This document shows, in pieces, positions 8,864-18,043 of a stretch of 45,912 bases of DNA. This DNA is from Acidimicrobiia bacterium. Its GTDB lineage: Bacteria > Actinomycetota > Acidimicrobiia > Acidimicrobiales > SKKL01. Position 1 is the first letter of the stretch, and every line of letters starts with the position of its first letter. The stretch is from the NCBI GenBank assembly GCA_016649895.1, contig JAENWR010000017.1, positions 1 to 45,912 on the forward strand. The letters are read 5' to 3'. A program made the translations under genes and the position numbers. The notes beneath the pieces are model-generated. The model was given only the letters and a program-made list of their open reading frames with translations. It did no database searches and had not been told where the DNA came from.

Positions 8864-10291
8864 TCACCCGGCAGGTATCGGCGCCTGCGGAAGGATGTTC
8901 GGGGGTGGCTCGACGGGCGGCAGCGTGGCCAGCGCCACGGCCAGCGACTCCTGCACGACCAGGTCGGCGCCTGGCATGAACTCACCCTCGGGCACGTTGG
9001 CGATGTAGGCGAACGTGTAGGTGTGGCCGTCGGCGGCGTCGACCAGCCCCGCCAGCGCCGACACGTGGCGCAATGAGCCGGTCTTGGCCCGCAGGTTGTC
9101 GGCTGCCGGGGTGCCGACCATGCGCTCGCGGAGCGTGCCGGATCGACCGGCCACCGCCAGGCCGTCGACCAGGGGCGAGTCGGGGCCGGCCAGGTCGAGC
9201 ACCTGGGTGAGCCCACGGCACGTGGCGCGGTTGCCGGTGTCCAGGCCCGATCCGTCGGTGAGGCTGATGCCGGAGACGTCGACCCCCTGCCCGGCCAGCA
9301 CCGAGGTGAGGGCAGTGATGCCGGCGAAGGTGCTGCCCGGGGAATCGGTGCGCACCGCGATCTCCTTGGCGAGCAGCTCGGCGGTGGTGTTGTCGCTGTA
9401 GCGCAACATCTGGGCGACCACCACCCCGGCGGGAGGCGACTCGAGCACTGCCAGCTCGGCGGCACCCTCGGGCGCAGGCCCGGAGCGGGGATCGCCGCTG
9501 ACCGTGACGCCCCGCTCGCGCAGAAGGTCGGTGATGACCGACGCGGTGTGCGCCGGCGGGTCCGCGGCCGGGCGTCCGGGGTTCACCGGCACCTCGGTGT
9601 CGGTGAAGGTCTCGAGCCCGTCGTTCACCCCGAGCCCCGACAGCGGACCGGCCGCGACCTGGTCGCGGTAGCGCTGCGGCCACGAGGGAATCGTGCGTAC
9701 GTCGTCGTAGCGGGTGCCGTCGCCGACGACCGAACCCTGCACCTCGGTGATGCCGGCAGCGACCAACGCGTCGGCGAGGTCCTCGACGCGTGTGGCGGGG
9801 CGGTCGGGGTCGGAGTGGCGAGCGATGTACGCATCGGTGGACAGCAACGGGTCACCACCACCGACCACGAACAGGTCGCCGGCGACCACACCGTCAGCCG
9901 GGGGCGCAGCTGCGGCGGCGACCGTGCGAAAGGTCTCGTCAGCCTCCATCACCTGGAGGAGGGCGGCGCCGACGAACAGCTTCTGGGTCGATGCCGGCGT
10001 GAGGGGCTCGGTGGGTGCGTGGGCGAACAGCTCGTCGCCCGCCTCGCTGACGACGAGGCACGACGCACCGGGGATGGCGGGGACGGTGGTGCCTGCGGCG
10101 GCGGCGACCGCGTTGGTGCGCCGGGTCTCGAGGAGGGCCTCGGGTGTGCGGCGCACCGAGAGGACCGGGGTCGCGACGCGCATGTCGCCGCCGGACAGGC
10201 CTTGTTCCGGGGTGGCCTCGGCGTCGAGTGCCGCCCAACCCGCGCCCGCGGCGAGGGCGGTGATGACCACCACCACGGCGAGGAACCTCAT
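8864..10291 (-). CDS. dacB: D-alanyl-D-alanine carboxypeptidase/endopeptidase (PBP4, peptidase S13)
   Basis: 475 residues from the ATG at 10291. Residues 1-22 are a signal peptide or anchor (FLAVVVVITALAAGAGWA). Catalytic motifs of S13 enzymes: Ser101-x-x-Lys104 (STQK), Ser299-Asp-Asn301 (YSDNT) and Lys403-Thr-Gly405. The enzyme trims the terminal D-Ala of peptidoglycan stem peptides or cleaves cross-links outside the membrane. It starts two bases after the stop of the acyl-CoA ligase subunit, an odd functional neighbour. A longer start at 10330 would overlap that gene by 37 bases and put 13 residues before the signal sequence, so the shorter start is preferred. Confidence 0.9.
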   Translation of the reverse strand: MRFLAVVVVITALAAGAGWAALDAEATPEQGLSGGDMRVATPVLSVRRTPEALLETRRTNAVAAAAGTTVPAIPGASCLVVSEAGDELFAHAPTEPLTPASTQKLFVGAALLQVMEADETFRTVAAAAAPPADGVVAGDLFVVGGGDPLLSTDAYIARHSDPDRPATRVEDLADALVAAGITEVQGSVVGDGTRYDDVRTIPSWPQRYRDQVAAGPLSGLGVNDGLETFTDTEVPVNPGRPAADPPAHTASVITDLLRERGVTVSGDPRSGPAPEGAAELAVLESPPAGVVVAQMLRYSDNTTAELLAKEIAVRTDSPGSTFAGITALTSVLAGQGVDVSGISLTDGSGLDTGNRATCRGLTQVLDLAGPDSPLVDGLAVAGRSGTLRERMVGTPAADNLRAKTGSLRHVSALAGLVDAADGHTYTFAYIANVPEGEFMPGADLVVQESLAVALATLPPVEPPPNILPQAPIPAG

Positions 10292-10293
10292 GG

Positions 10294-11757
10294 TCAGCTG
10301 CGGCGGGCGTGGTGGCGTGCGTGGCGCCACATGTGGTCGAGCGCGGTGACGGCGCGGTTCGACGACGGGTAGCAGAGCCGCCCGCTGGCCCTGACCGCGG
10401 CCGGGCCGGCGTTGTCGGGGTCGGTGATGGCGAGCTCGGTGGCGGTGAGGATCGGCTTGCCGGTGCGGTCGGAGATCTCAGCGGCCGCCTCGGCGAATCG
10501 ACGGTCCTGGCGCTCGTGGTACTCGACGATGCGCTCGAGCCCGTGGTCGGGGTAGAAGCGGCCGTCACGCATGAGCTTGGCCTGGTTCGACTGGATGCCG
10601 AGGCCCAGGTAGATGATGGCGTCGACGTCGGGGTGCGAGGCCACCATCTCCATCACCTCGGGAATGGTGTCGCGGGTCTCGCCGCCGGCGAGGTCGACCG
10701 GGTTGTTGCGGCTCCAGCGGGGCGGCAGCTTCGTGTCGATCTGGGCGAGGAGGTCGTCGGGCAGATCGATGAGCTCGAGGCTGGTGCGGCTGAGGGCGTC
10801 GGCGGTGACGACACCCCAGCCCCCGGCGGTGGTGAGCACCACGACGCGGTTGCCCTTCGGGAGGGGCTGGGTGGCGAAGCTGGCTGCGGCCTCGAACGCC
10901 TCCTCGACCGTGGCGGCGCGGGTGACCCCCGCCTGTCGGCACGCACCGTCGAACACCTTGTCGTCGGTGGCGAGCGACCCGGTGTGGCTGGCCGCGGCGC
11001 GCTGGCCGCCGCTGGTGGCGCCGCCCTTGAGGAGCACCACGGGCTTGCGTTCGGCCACCGACCGGAGCCGGTCGATGAAGGCGCGGCCGTCGGTGAGGCC
11101 CTCGACGTAGGCCAGAGCGACCGAGGTGGCGTCGTCGGCGGCGTAGAAGTCGAGGTAGTCGGCCACGGTGGCCATCGCGGCATTGCCGGCGCTGACGCCG
11201 CGGCTGAAGCCGATGCCGCTCTGCACGCCGTAGTTCATGAACGACGAGACGAAGTTGCCCGACTGGCTGGCGACCCCGATGCGGCCTGGAGGCGGGTTCG
11301 GGGCGACGATCTGCGCGCACAGCTGCACCGGCGTTGAGACCACGCCCTGGCCGTTGGGGCCGGCGATCAAGATGCCCAGCTCCTCGGCCAGCGCCACCAG
11401 GGCCTCCTCGGCAGCTCGGCCCTCGTCGCCGGCCTCGCCGTAGCCGGCCGACGTTAGGAAGGCGGCACGGATGCCGCGCTCGGCGCAGTCACGCAGCAGC
11501 TGCTGGTTCGTGCTGGCCGGGGTGCACACGAACGCCAGGTCGATCTCGCCGTCGGGCAGGTCGAGGATCGACGGCACCGTCTGGATGCCGAGGATCTCCT
11601 CTCCGCTGAGGTTCGTGGCGAAGACCTTGCCCTGGTAGCCGCCGGCCAGCAGGTTGTGGAGGCTGACGAAGCCGAACTTGCCGGGGTGCGACGACGCACC
11701 GGCGACGACAACGCCGCGGGGCTCGAAGAGGGCACGGAACTGCTCGTTGGTGAGCAT
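10294..11757 (-). CDS. ADP-forming acyl-CoA ligase, CoA-binding (alpha) subunit
   Basis: 487 residues. A Rossmann CoA-binding domain (VVVAGASSHPGKFGFVSLHN, about 14-33) is followed by two succinyl-CoA-ligase-like domains with GVASQSGNFVSSFMNYG and the active-site His in AASHTGSLATDD. That His is phosphorylated in this family (acetate-CoA ligase, ADP-forming). The enzyme interconverts acyl-CoA plus ADP and phosphate with acid plus CoA and ATP; the acyl group is unknown. Its ATG overlaps the stop of the ATP-grasp subunit gene by one base. This is a split (alpha/beta on separate genes) form; many bacterial relatives are single fused chains. Confidence 0.88.
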   Translation of the reverse strand: MLTNEQFRALFEPRGVVVAGASSHPGKFGFVSLHNLLAGGYQGKVFATNLSGEEILGIQTVPSILDLPDGEIDLAFVCTPASTNQQLLRDCAERGIRAAFLTSAGYGEAGDEGRAAEEALVALAEELGILIAGPNGQGVVSTPVQLCAQIVAPNPPPGRIGVASQSGNFVSSFMNYGVQSGIGFSRGVSAGNAAMATVADYLDFYAADDATSVALAYVEGLTDGRAFIDRLRSVAERKPVVLLKGGATSGGQRAAASHTGSLATDDKVFDGACRQAGVTRAATVEEAFEAAASFATQPLPKGNRVVVLTTAGGWGVVTADALSRTSLELIDLPDDLLAQIDTKLPPRWSRNNPVDLAGGETRDTIPEVMEMVASHPDVDAIIYLGLGIQSNQAKLMRDGRFYPDHGLERIVEYHERQDRRFAEAAAEISDRTGKPILTATELAITDPDNAGPAAVRASGRLCYPSSNRAVTALDHMWRHARHHARRS

Positions 11758-12410
11758 CAGCTGCGGACCTCGACGAGGGCGTCGACGGCGATGGGACGCC
11801 CGTCGGAGACGATGAGCGGGTTCAGGTCGGCCGACACGATCCGGTCGTCGGCCTCCGCCGCAGCGGACAGGCCCATGAGGACCGACACGAGGGCCGCCCG
11901 GTCGACCGGCGGCTCACCCCGGAACTCGCCGAGGAGCTTCTGGGTGCCGAGGTCGTCGATCATGTCCTCTGCGTCGATCTCGGTGATGGGTACCAAGCGG
12001 AGCACGACGTCGCCGATCGCCTCGGCGAGGATGCCGCCGACCCCGAGCATCACCGTCATCCCGAACTGCGGATCGGTGGCGAGACCGGCGATGAGCTCAC
12101 GGCTGCCCCTCACCATCGGGGCGACGAGGAGCTGGACCTCGCCGTCGTCGCTGGTGGCCTTGGCGAGCAGCTCCTGGCCGGCGGTTCGCACCGCCGCCTC
12201 ATCGCCGAGTCCGAGGCGCACGAGGCCACGCTCGGTCTTGTGGGCGATGGCGTCGCCGTTGAGCTTCACCACGACCGGGAAGCCGATGGCGACAGCAGCC
12301 TCAGCCGCTCCGTCGGCGTCGGCGGCGAGCCGCTCCTGGGCGATGGGCACCCCGAAGCCGGCAAGCAGGCTCTTGGAGTCGGTCTCGGAGAGGGTGGAGG
12401 TCGCATACAC
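11757..12410 (-). CDS. ADP-forming acyl-CoA ligase, ATP-grasp (beta) subunit
   Basis: 217 residues from the GTG at 12410. The start region TLSETDSKSLLAGFGVPI is the usual N-terminus of the ATP-grasp_5 family. FPVVVKLNGDAIAHKTERG binds ATP (the Lys and the HK pair are typical), and FGMTVMLGVGGILAEAI and ADLNPLIV are conserved late motifs. With the downstream alpha subunit it forms the nucleotide-binding half of the ligase. The frame is open upstream through the TetR gene, but this part has no ligase homology. It lies 44 bases after the TetR gene, so the regulator probably controls it. Confidence 0.85.
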   Translation of the reverse strand: MYATSTLSETDSKSLLAGFGVPIAQERLAADADGAAEAAVAIGFPVVVKLNGDAIAHKTERGLVRLGLGDEAAVRTAGQELLAKATSDDGEVQLLVAPMVRGSRELIAGLATDPQFGMTVMLGVGGILAEAIGDVVLRLVPITEIDAEDMIDDLGTQKLLGEFRGEPPVDRAALVSVLMGLSAAAEADDRIVSADLNPLIVSDGRPIAVDALVEVRS

Positions 12411-12454
12411 GAGAGCCGAGCCTAGTTCTTGTGCCTCGGCCGCCTGAGGGTCGG

Positions 12455-13141
12455 TCAGCCCGGGTGATCGCCAGCCAGCGGCTCGAGGGCGGCGCGGAAG
12501 AAGGCTCGCACGTGGTGGAGGCGCTCCTCGAGCGCGTCGGGCCGCAGGGGATCCTCGCCGAGCAGCCCCTCGATGAACGGCAGGTCGCTGAAGTAGCTGA
12601 GGAGCGCGCCGTAGCCGGTGAGGAGCAGCTGGGCCGGGTCTTGGCGACGGAAGTGGCCGGCGTCCATCTCGCGCTCGAAGAAGGTGCAGGCCTGATCGAA
12701 ACCGGGTCGCAGCGCCCCGCCGAGGTCGATGCCCAGGCGGTCGCCGCCGTCGAGCGCCTCGCGGCGCACGAGCCGGACGAAGTCGGGGTTCTCCATGAAG
12801 AAGCGGAAGCCGGCGGTGATGACGTGGTCGACCAGCACCCAGCCCTCGCGGTGGGTGTCGCTCGTGGTGGCGAGGTCGAGCTTGGCATACCACTCGGCTA
12901 GGGCCAGCTCGAAGACCTCGCGGTAGATGGCGTCCTTCGACGGGAAGTGGTGCAACAAGCTCGGGCGGCGAATGCCCACCCCGGCGGCGATGTCGTTGAG
13001 CGACGTGCCCTCGAAGCCGTGCTCGGCGAAGCAGTGGCGGGCCTCGATGAGGATCTGCTCGCGGGTGGTGAGCTGGGGGTCGGCGAGCACGACACCCTCG
13101 GGGGCCTGGGTCCCGACCCGTGACTCTGCGAGCTCGCTCAC
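12455..13141 (-). CDS. TetR/AcrR-family transcriptional regulator
   Basis: 228 residues. The N-terminal helix-turn-helix shows [18 protein letters not shown], then [20 protein letters not shown] and [11 protein letters not shown], a standard TetR pattern at about 25-75. The C-terminal part is the variable ligand-binding dimer domain. The GTG start at 13141 is supported by TACCCT ending seven bases upstream. It is first in a run with the acyl-CoA ligase genes, suggesting control of fatty-acid or acyl-CoA use, and it also faces nagA across a 180-base gap. The ligand is unknown. Confidence 0.9.
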   Translation of the reverse strand: MSELAESRVGTQAPEGVVLADPQLTTREQILIEARHCFAEHGFEGTSLNDIAAGVGIRRPSLLHHFPSKDAIYREVFELALAEWYAKLDLATTSDTHREGWVLVDHVITAGFRFFMENPDFVRLVRREALDGGDRLGIDLGGALRPGFDQACTFFEREMDAGHFRRQDPAQLLLTGYGALLSYFSDLPFIEGLLGEDPLRPDALEERLHHVRAFFRAALEPLAGDHPG

Positions 13142-13148
13142 GCCCCCG

Positions 13149-13154
13149 AGGGTA
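13149..13154 (-). promoter_or_regulatory. Leaderless-type -10 box of the TetR gene
   Basis: TACCCT on the minus strand, seven bases before the GTG at 13141. Confidence 0.5.
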
Positions 13155-13188
13155 GCCAACGGGGGCCCGGATGGGGCCGGTCGTCGGA

Positions 13189-13213
13189 GGGGGTCGGGAC
13201 GGTGGGGTTCGGG
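13189..13213 (+). other. G-quadruplex-forming motif between tetR and nagA
   Basis: Four G-runs on the plus strand at 13189-13193, 13196-13198, 13204-13207 and 13211-13213 are separated by loops of 2, 5 and 3 bases, meeting the canonical pattern. More G-runs continue to about 13300. A high-GC background makes chance occurrence possible. Confidence 0.35.
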
Positions 13214-13224
13214 ACCCATGGGTC
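13213..13224. promoter_or_regulatory. 12-bp perfect palindrome, candidate regulator operator
   Basis: GACCCATGGGTC lies in the 180-base gap between the divergent tetR and nagA genes, a usual place for a TetR-family operator. No second copy was seen in this gap. Confidence 0.3.
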
Positions 13225-13309
13225 GATTTCTGTGCGGACGGATGGAGTGTGGGGTGGCGGGAGGAGCTTGGGGAGGCGGAGGGTCGCCCGGTGGCGGGGT
13301 GGGCCGTGC

Positions 13310-13315
13310 GACACT
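13310..13315 (+). promoter_or_regulatory. Leaderless-type -10 box of nagA
   Basis: GACACT, a one-base deviation from TANNNT, ends six bases before the GTG at 13322. It supports that start. Confidence 0.35.
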
Positions 13316-13321
13316 CCGACC

Positions 13322-14413
13322 GTGACCGAGATCGCCGCCTCCCACGTGCTCTGGCCCGATGGCACGCTCGCCCCGGGGGTGGTCCAGATCGACGCCGGGT
13401 CCATCGTGGGGGTCGGACGCCCCGACGGACCGGTCCCCCGCCGCATCCTCGCCCCGGGTTTCGTCGACATCCAGGTGAACGGCCACGTCGACGTCGACGT
13501 CGCCACCGCCGACGGATCCGACTGGGATCGGCTCGACGACCTGTTGGTGGCCCAGGGCGTCACCACATGGTGCCCCACTGTCGTGACCGCTCCCGCTGCG
13601 AGCACCGCCGTGTCGCTGGGGCGCATCGCCGTCGCTGCACGCCGAGACGGTGCCCGCCCGGCGATCGCCGGGGCGCACATGGAGGGCCCGTTCCTCGGCG
13701 GCCGCCCCGGTGCCCACCCGGTCGAGCACATCGCCCCGCCCGACCGCGACCGGGTCGAGTGCATCCCCGAGATCGTCAGGCTCGTCACCCTCGGCCCCGA
13801 GGCCGACGGGGCCACCGACGCCATCGCTCGACTCCGAACCCGAGGGATCACGGTGGCACTGGGCCACTCGACCGCGACCTACGACGAGGCACGGGTGGCG
13901 GTCGATGCCGGTGCCACGCTCGTCACCCACGCGTTCAACGCCATGGACCCGCTCCACCACCGCGAGCCGGGGCTGCTCGGTCTGGCCCTCGGTGACGACC
14001 GGGTGGCCATCTCGCTCATCGCCGATCTCGTGCACGTGCACCCCGCCGCGCTGCGCATCGCCGTCAGGAGCAAGCCCAGGGGCACGGTTGTGCTGGTGAC
14101 CGATGCGGTGGCGTGGCGCAGCGGGGTGCTCGCCAGCCGCGACATCGCGCTCGTCGACGGGGCGCCCCGGCTTCCCGATGGCACGTTGGCCGGCAGCGCG
14201 CTCACGATGGACGTCGCGGTGAGCAACCTGGTCGGCTCGGGTGCGGCCGACCTCGCCAGCGCCCTGTGCGCCGCCTCGGCCACACCAGCAGCGCTCCTCG
14301 GACTCGTCGACCGCGGCACCATCGCCACCGGCCGCAGGGCCGACCTCGTCGCGCTCGATCTCGACCTGCGGGTCGACGCGGTCTGGATCGGCGGCGAACA
14401 GGTCCGCGGCTGA
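13322..14413 (+). CDS. nagA: N-acetylglucosamine-6-phosphate deacetylase
   Basis: 363 residues of the amidohydrolase superfamily. Motifs: [12 protein letters not shown] near residue 40 (in most amidohydrolases this is the H-x-H strand; NagA uses other ligands), metal ligand Glu in [10 protein letters not shown], His in ALGHSTAT, His in [16 protein letters not shown], and the catalytic Asp in VLVTDAV. It removes acetate from GlcNAc-6-phosphate in amino-sugar and cell-wall recycling. No nagB (deaminase) or GlcNAc transporter is next to it. The GTG start at 13322 is chosen because the protein then begins at the usual first strand and a -10-like box lies six bases upstream; 40 more codons are open upstream but are Gly/Arg-rich and look non-coding. 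Confidence 0.9.
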   Translation: MTEIAASHVLWPDGTLAPGVVQIDAGSIVGVGRPDGPVPRRILAPGFVDIQVNGHVDVDVATADGSDWDRLDDLLVAQGVTTWCPTVVTAPAASTAVSLGRIAVAARRDGARPAIAGAHMEGPFLGGRPGAHPVEHIAPPDRDRVECIPEIVRLVTLGPEADGATDAIARLRTRGITVALGHSTATYDEARVAVDAGATLVTHAFNAMDPLHHREPGLLGLALGDDRVAISLIADLVHVHPAALRIAVRSKPRGTVVLVTDAVAWRSGVLASRDIALVDGAPRLPDGTLAGSALTMDVAVSNLVGSGAADLASALCAASATPAALLGLVDRGTIATGRRADLVALDLDLRVDAVWIGGEQVRG

Positions 14414-14434
14414 CGCCCGTCGACCTCCGGCCGG

Positions 14435-14440
14435 TACGGT
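14435..14440 (+). promoter_or_regulatory. Leaderless-type -10 box upstream of the 128-aa gene
   Basis: TACGGT ends seven bases before the ATG at 14448. Confidence 0.5.
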
Positions 14441-14447
14441 CGGACGG

Positions 14448-14834
14448 ATGCAGATCATCGCCGCGCTGTTCATCGACGACATCGAGCTCCGGCAGGTGCC
14501 AGGACCCTCCACCCGCATCGACCTCACCGGCATCCAGTTCTCGGCCGCCGCACCCCAGCCGGTGCCGCTCACGTGGTCGCCCCACCTGTGTGTGATCGTC
14601 CGCTGCCCCGACGAGCACTCGGGCAACGGCGCCCTCGAGGTCGTCTTCCGCCGCGATGGCGAGGAGATCGCCCGCAACGTGCAGCCCCTCCAGGTGGAGC
14701 CGGGCAAGTTCAACTACCGGCTCGTTCGGGCCGAGCTCGAGTTCGACGACTACGGCACCGTCGAGGCGCACTGCCGCATCGACCTCGGTTCGGTGCTCGT
14801 CGTCCCCTACACGATGCTGCCGCCCGCCGGGTGA
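14448..14834 (+). CDS. Conserved-looking 128-aa protein, beta-rich, unknown function
   Basis: 128 residues, apparently all-beta: alternating strands such as [45 protein letters not shown] and SVLVVPYTM. It is soluble, with no signal peptide or cysteine pattern of note. The layout recalls small cytosolic DUF6941-like proteins, but I cannot confirm that by eye. A leaderless promoter precedes it and its stop overlaps the FIST gene start by four bases (GTGA), so the two are co-translated and probably act together. Confidence 0.75.
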   Translation: MQIIAALFIDDIELRQVPGPSTRIDLTGIQFSAAAPQPVPLTWSPHLCVIVRCPDEHSGNGALEVVFRRDGEEIARNVQPLQVEPGKFNYRLVRAELEFDDYGTVEAHCRIDLGSVLVVPYTMLPPAG

Positions 14835-16003
14835 AGGGTGCCCGCGGCGTGGTCACGGCCGCTGCCGCGCTGTCCGAACACCCCCTGGCGACCCACGCAG
14901 TGGGCGATGCCGTTGGGGACATCCTCGATCAGCTCGACGGGCGCCCCGACCTGGCCACCGTCTTCGTCACCGGGAACCACGCCGGTGCGCTCGAGGACAT
15001 CGCATCCACCGTCCGCACGGTGTTGCGGCCCAGGGTCCTCGTCGGCGCGGCCGCGACGGCGGTGCTCGGCGGGCATCGCGAGGTCGAGCAGCAACCGGGG
15101 GTCGCCGTCTGGGCGGCGCGCTGCGCCGAGGTGACGCCGGTGAGGATCCGCACGGCCCGGATGGACGACGGCTGGTCGGTCAGCGGGCTGCCCCAGCTGG
15201 CGGCCGATGGTGAGCGGGTGCTCGTGCTCCTCGCCGATCCACACTCGTTCCCCACCGAGGGCTTCCTCCGCGAGCTGTCGGTCACCTGCCCGGATCTGAA
15301 GGTGGTGGGCGGGCTCACCTCCGGCACCCTCGGTCCTGGCGGCAGCCGCCTGGTCCTCGACGACGAGCAGCACACGAGCGGAGCGGTGGGGGTGCTGCTC
15401 GACCGCGGTGCTGATGTCGCCACCGTGGTCTCCCAGGGGTGCATCCCCATCGGCGAGCCGTTCGTGGTGACCCATGCCGATCGCAACCACATCCTCGAGC
15501 TGGGCGGCCGGCCTGCCATCGACCGGTTGCGCGATCTCCTCGGCGAGCTCAGCCCGACGGATCGTGCGTCCGCCGCTCGCAGCCTCCAGGTGGGCGTCGT
15601 GGTCGACGAGAGCCGGGCCACGTTCGGCCCGGGCGACTTCATGGTGAGGGCCGTGATGGGCGTCGACTCCGGCACGGGCGCGGTTGGCATCGGCGAGATC
15701 ATCGAGGTCGGCCAGACCGTCCAGTTCCACATGCGCGACCCCGCGACCGCCGGCGACGACCTGCGCCGCGCGCTCGACGGCACCACCGCCGCAGGCGCGC
15801 TCGTCTTCACCTGCACCGGGAGGGGGTCGGCGATGTTCGGCTTCCCCGACCACGACGCCGACGTCATCAGCACCTACCTCGACACCCGGGCCACGTCGGG
15901 GTTGTTCGTCGCCGGCGAGATCGGGCCGGTCCACGGCCGTTCGCTGCTGCACGGCTTCAGTACGTCGATGGCGCTCTTCGGGCCTCGGGGTGGCGCTCGC
16001 TAG
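14831..16003 (+). CDS. FIST domain sensory protein (FIST-N plus FIST-C)
   Basis: 390 residues. The first half matches FIST-N: FVTGNHAGALEDIASTVR, VLVGAAATAVLGG, VLLADPHSFPTEGFL and VVGGLTSGT. The second half is FIST-C with VFTCTGRGSAMFG, TSGLFVAGEIGPV and SLLHGFSTSMALF. FIST proteins are thought to bind small ligands, possibly amino acids, and are often fused to signalling domains; this one stands alone. The GTG start at 14831 overlaps the preceding stop (GTGA). Its TAG stop is part of a TAGGGT box that may be the -10 of the transketolase promoter. Confidence 0.9.
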   Translation: MKGARGVVTAAAALSEHPLATHAVGDAVGDILDQLDGRPDLATVFVTGNHAGALEDIASTVRTVLRPRVLVGAAATAVLGGHREVEQQPGVAVWAARCAEVTPVRIRTARMDDGWSVSGLPQLAADGERVLVLLADPHSFPTEGFLRELSVTCPDLKVVGGLTSGTLGPGGSRLVLDDEQHTSGAVGVLLDRGADVATVVSQGCIPIGEPFVVTHADRNHILELGGRPAIDRLRDLLGELSPTDRASAARSLQVGVVVDESRATFGPGDFMVRAVMGVDSGTGAVGIGEIIEVGQTVQFHMRDPATAGDDLRRALDGTTAAGALVFTCTGRGSAMFGFPDHDADVISTYLDTRATSGLFVAGEIGPVHGRSLLHGFSTSMALFGPRGGAR

Positions 16004-16006
16004 GGT
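16001..16006 (+). promoter_or_regulatory. Candidate -10 box for the tkt-tal unit
   Basis: TAGGGT overlaps the FIST stop codon and would start a transcript near 16013, about 20 bases before the tkt GTG and ahead of its AGGAGG site. Confidence 0.3.
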
Positions 16007-16032
16007 GTGGTCTGGACCCTTCAGGAGGACCG

Positions 16033-18024
16033 GTGACCGACATCGAACTCGAGCAGCGGGCGATCAACGTCGTCCGCGGTCTCGCCATGGATGCCCCACA
16101 CGCCGCCCGTTCGGGCCACCAGGGAACGGCCATGGCGTTGGCCCCGTTGGCGCACGTGCTCTGGACCCGGGTGCTGCGGTATGACTCGGCCGACCCGTCG
16201 TGGCCCGACAGAGACCGGTTCGTGCTGTCGGCCGGGCACGCGTCGATCCTGCTCTACTCGATGCTCCACCTCACCGGGCACGGCCTCACCCTCGACGACC
16301 TGAAGGCGTTCCGGCAGTGGGGCAGCCTCACCCCGGGACATCCCGAGCGCAGCTACCACACGCCGGGGGTCGAGGTCACCACCGGCCCGCTCGGGCAGGG
16401 GGTCGGCAACAGCGTCGGCCTCGCCCTCGCCGAGCGCCTGTTGCGCGCGCAGTACGGGGCCGACATCTGCGACCACCGCACCTTCGCAATCTGTGGCGAC
16501 GGCGACCTCTCCGAGGGTCTCAGCCACGAGGCCGCCTCGCTCGCCGGGCACCTCGGCCTCGACCGCCTGGTGTGGATCTACGACGACAACCACATCACCA
16601 TCGACGGGCCAACCGAGCTGTCGCTCACCGACGACGCCGCCACCCGCTTCCGTGGTTACGGCTGGAACGTGGTCGAGCTGGGCGAGGCGGCCAACGACCT
16701 CGACGCCATCGAGGCCGGTCTGCGCCAGGCCATCGCCAACGAGGGAGCCCCCACCCTCGTGATCCTGCGGAGCCACATCGGTTTCCCGTCGCCCAACCAC
16801 ACCGACCACCACGAAGCCCACGGCTACGCGATGAAGGACGACGAGATCGCGACCACCAAGGAGATCCTCGGGCTGCCGGTCGACGAGAGCTTCTTCGTGC
16901 CCGACGACGTGCGAGACCTGTACCGCTCCGCCGGTCGTCGAGGTGCCGACGAGCACGCCGCCTGGCGCGCCCGCCGCGACGCCATGAACCCGGCCATCCG
17001 GGTCCGCTGGGACGCTGCGCTGTCGGCGACGGCGCTGCCCGATGCCGAGCTGGCGTTCCCCACGTGGGAGCCAGGCGACAGCGTCGCCACGCGCAAGGCC
17101 AGCGAGAAGTGCCTGCAGGCCATCGCCGATGCGGTGCCGGGGCTCGTGGCCGGTGGCGCCGACCTCACCGGCAACACTGGCACCACGTTCCTCGTCGACG
17201 GCGTGCAGAGCGTCGACAACCCGGGCGGCCGCCAGCTCTACTTCGGCGTGCGCGAGCACGCGATGGCCGCGACTCTCAACGGCATGGCACTGCACGGCGG
17301 CACGTTGCCGGTGGGCGGCACCTTCTTCGTGTTCTCCGACTACATGCGCCCGGCGGTGCGGCTGGCCGCGCTCAGCCGGGCCAAGTCGGTGTTCGTCTGG
17401 ACCCACGACTCGGTCGGTGTGGGCGAGGATGGCCCCACGCACCAGCCGGTCGAGCACCTGGCGGCGGTGCGGGCCATCCCGGGCCTCGGCGTGATCCGCC
17501 CCGCCGACGCCACCGAGACCGCCGGCGCGTGGGCCGCGATCGTGTCGGCCGACGGTCCCACCGGTCTGGTGCTCTCACGTCAGGACCTGCCCGTGCTCGA
17601 GGGAACCGATGCCGGCAAGGTGGCACTCGGCGCCTACGTGGTGCACGAGTCGCAGGAACCGCCCGAGCTCGTCCTCGTCGGCACCGGCAGCGAGGTGTCG
17701 GTGTGCGTGGAGGCGGCGCAGCGACTCGAGGCCGACGGCCTGCACGTGCGCGTGGTGTCGATGCCGTCGTGGGACCGCTTCGCGGCCCAGTCGAACGAGT
17801 ACCGCGAGTCGGTCCTGCCCGCCGGCGCGCCGAAGCTGTCGGTGGAGGCGGCCGTCACCTTCGGATGGGCCCGTTGGGTCGACGACTCGATCGGCATTGA
17901 CGACTTCGGCGCCAGCGCGCCCGGTGCCGAGGTGCTCGAGCGCTACGGCATCAACGTCGACCACGTGGTCGAACGCGGTCGGGGTCTCGCCCGATCGAAC
18001 GACCCGGTGATCGCACCTGTCTGA
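16033..18024 (+). CDS. tkt: Transketolase
   Basis: 663 residues, the usual size. Thiamine diphosphate site GDGDLSEG followed by [10 protein letters not shown]; early motif [16 protein letters not shown]; substrate contact region LTPGHPE; pyrimidine-domain motif [20 protein letters not shown]; and C-terminal domain LVGTGSEV. It moves two-carbon units between sugar phosphates in the non-oxidative pentose phosphate pathway, with TPP and Mg. The GTG start follows a perfect AGGAGG at 16023-16028 with a short 4-base gap. Transaldolase follows after 19 bases. Confidence 0.96.
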   Translation: MTDIELEQRAINVVRGLAMDAPHAARSGHQGTAMALAPLAHVLWTRVLRYDSADPSWPDRDRFVLSAGHASILLYSMLHLTGHGLTLDDLKAFRQWGSLTPGHPERSYHTPGVEVTTGPLGQGVGNSVGLALAERLLRAQYGADICDHRTFAICGDGDLSEGLSHEAASLAGHLGLDRLVWIYDDNHITIDGPTELSLTDDAATRFRGYGWNVVELGEAANDLDAIEAGLRQAIANEGAPTLVILRSHIGFPSPNHTDHHEAHGYAMKDDEIATTKEILGLPVDESFFVPDDVRDLYRSAGRRGADEHAAWRARRDAMNPAIRVRWDAALSATALPDAELAFPTWEPGDSVATRKASEKCLQAIADAVPGLVAGGADLTGNTGTTFLVDGVQSVDNPGGRQLYFGVREHAMAATLNGMALHGGTLPVGGTFFVFSDYMRPAVRLAALSRAKSVFVWTHDSVGVGEDGPTHQPVEHLAAVRAIPGLGVIRPADATETAGAWAAIVSADGPTGLVLSRQDLPVLEGTDAGKVALGAYVVHESQEPPELVLVGTGSEVSVCVEAAQRLEADGLHVRVVSMPSWDRFAAQSNEYRESVLPAGAPKLSVEAAVTFGWARWVDDSIGIDDFGASAPGAEVLERYGINVDHVVERGRGLARSNDPVIAPV

Positions 18025-18043
18025 CCCCACACCTGGAGGCATC

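Noticed and set aside
12455-14713. 752-codon minus frame including the TetR regulator
   Set aside because: The part upstream of 13141 lies antisense to nagA and shows no domain; the regulator starts at the GTG at 13141.
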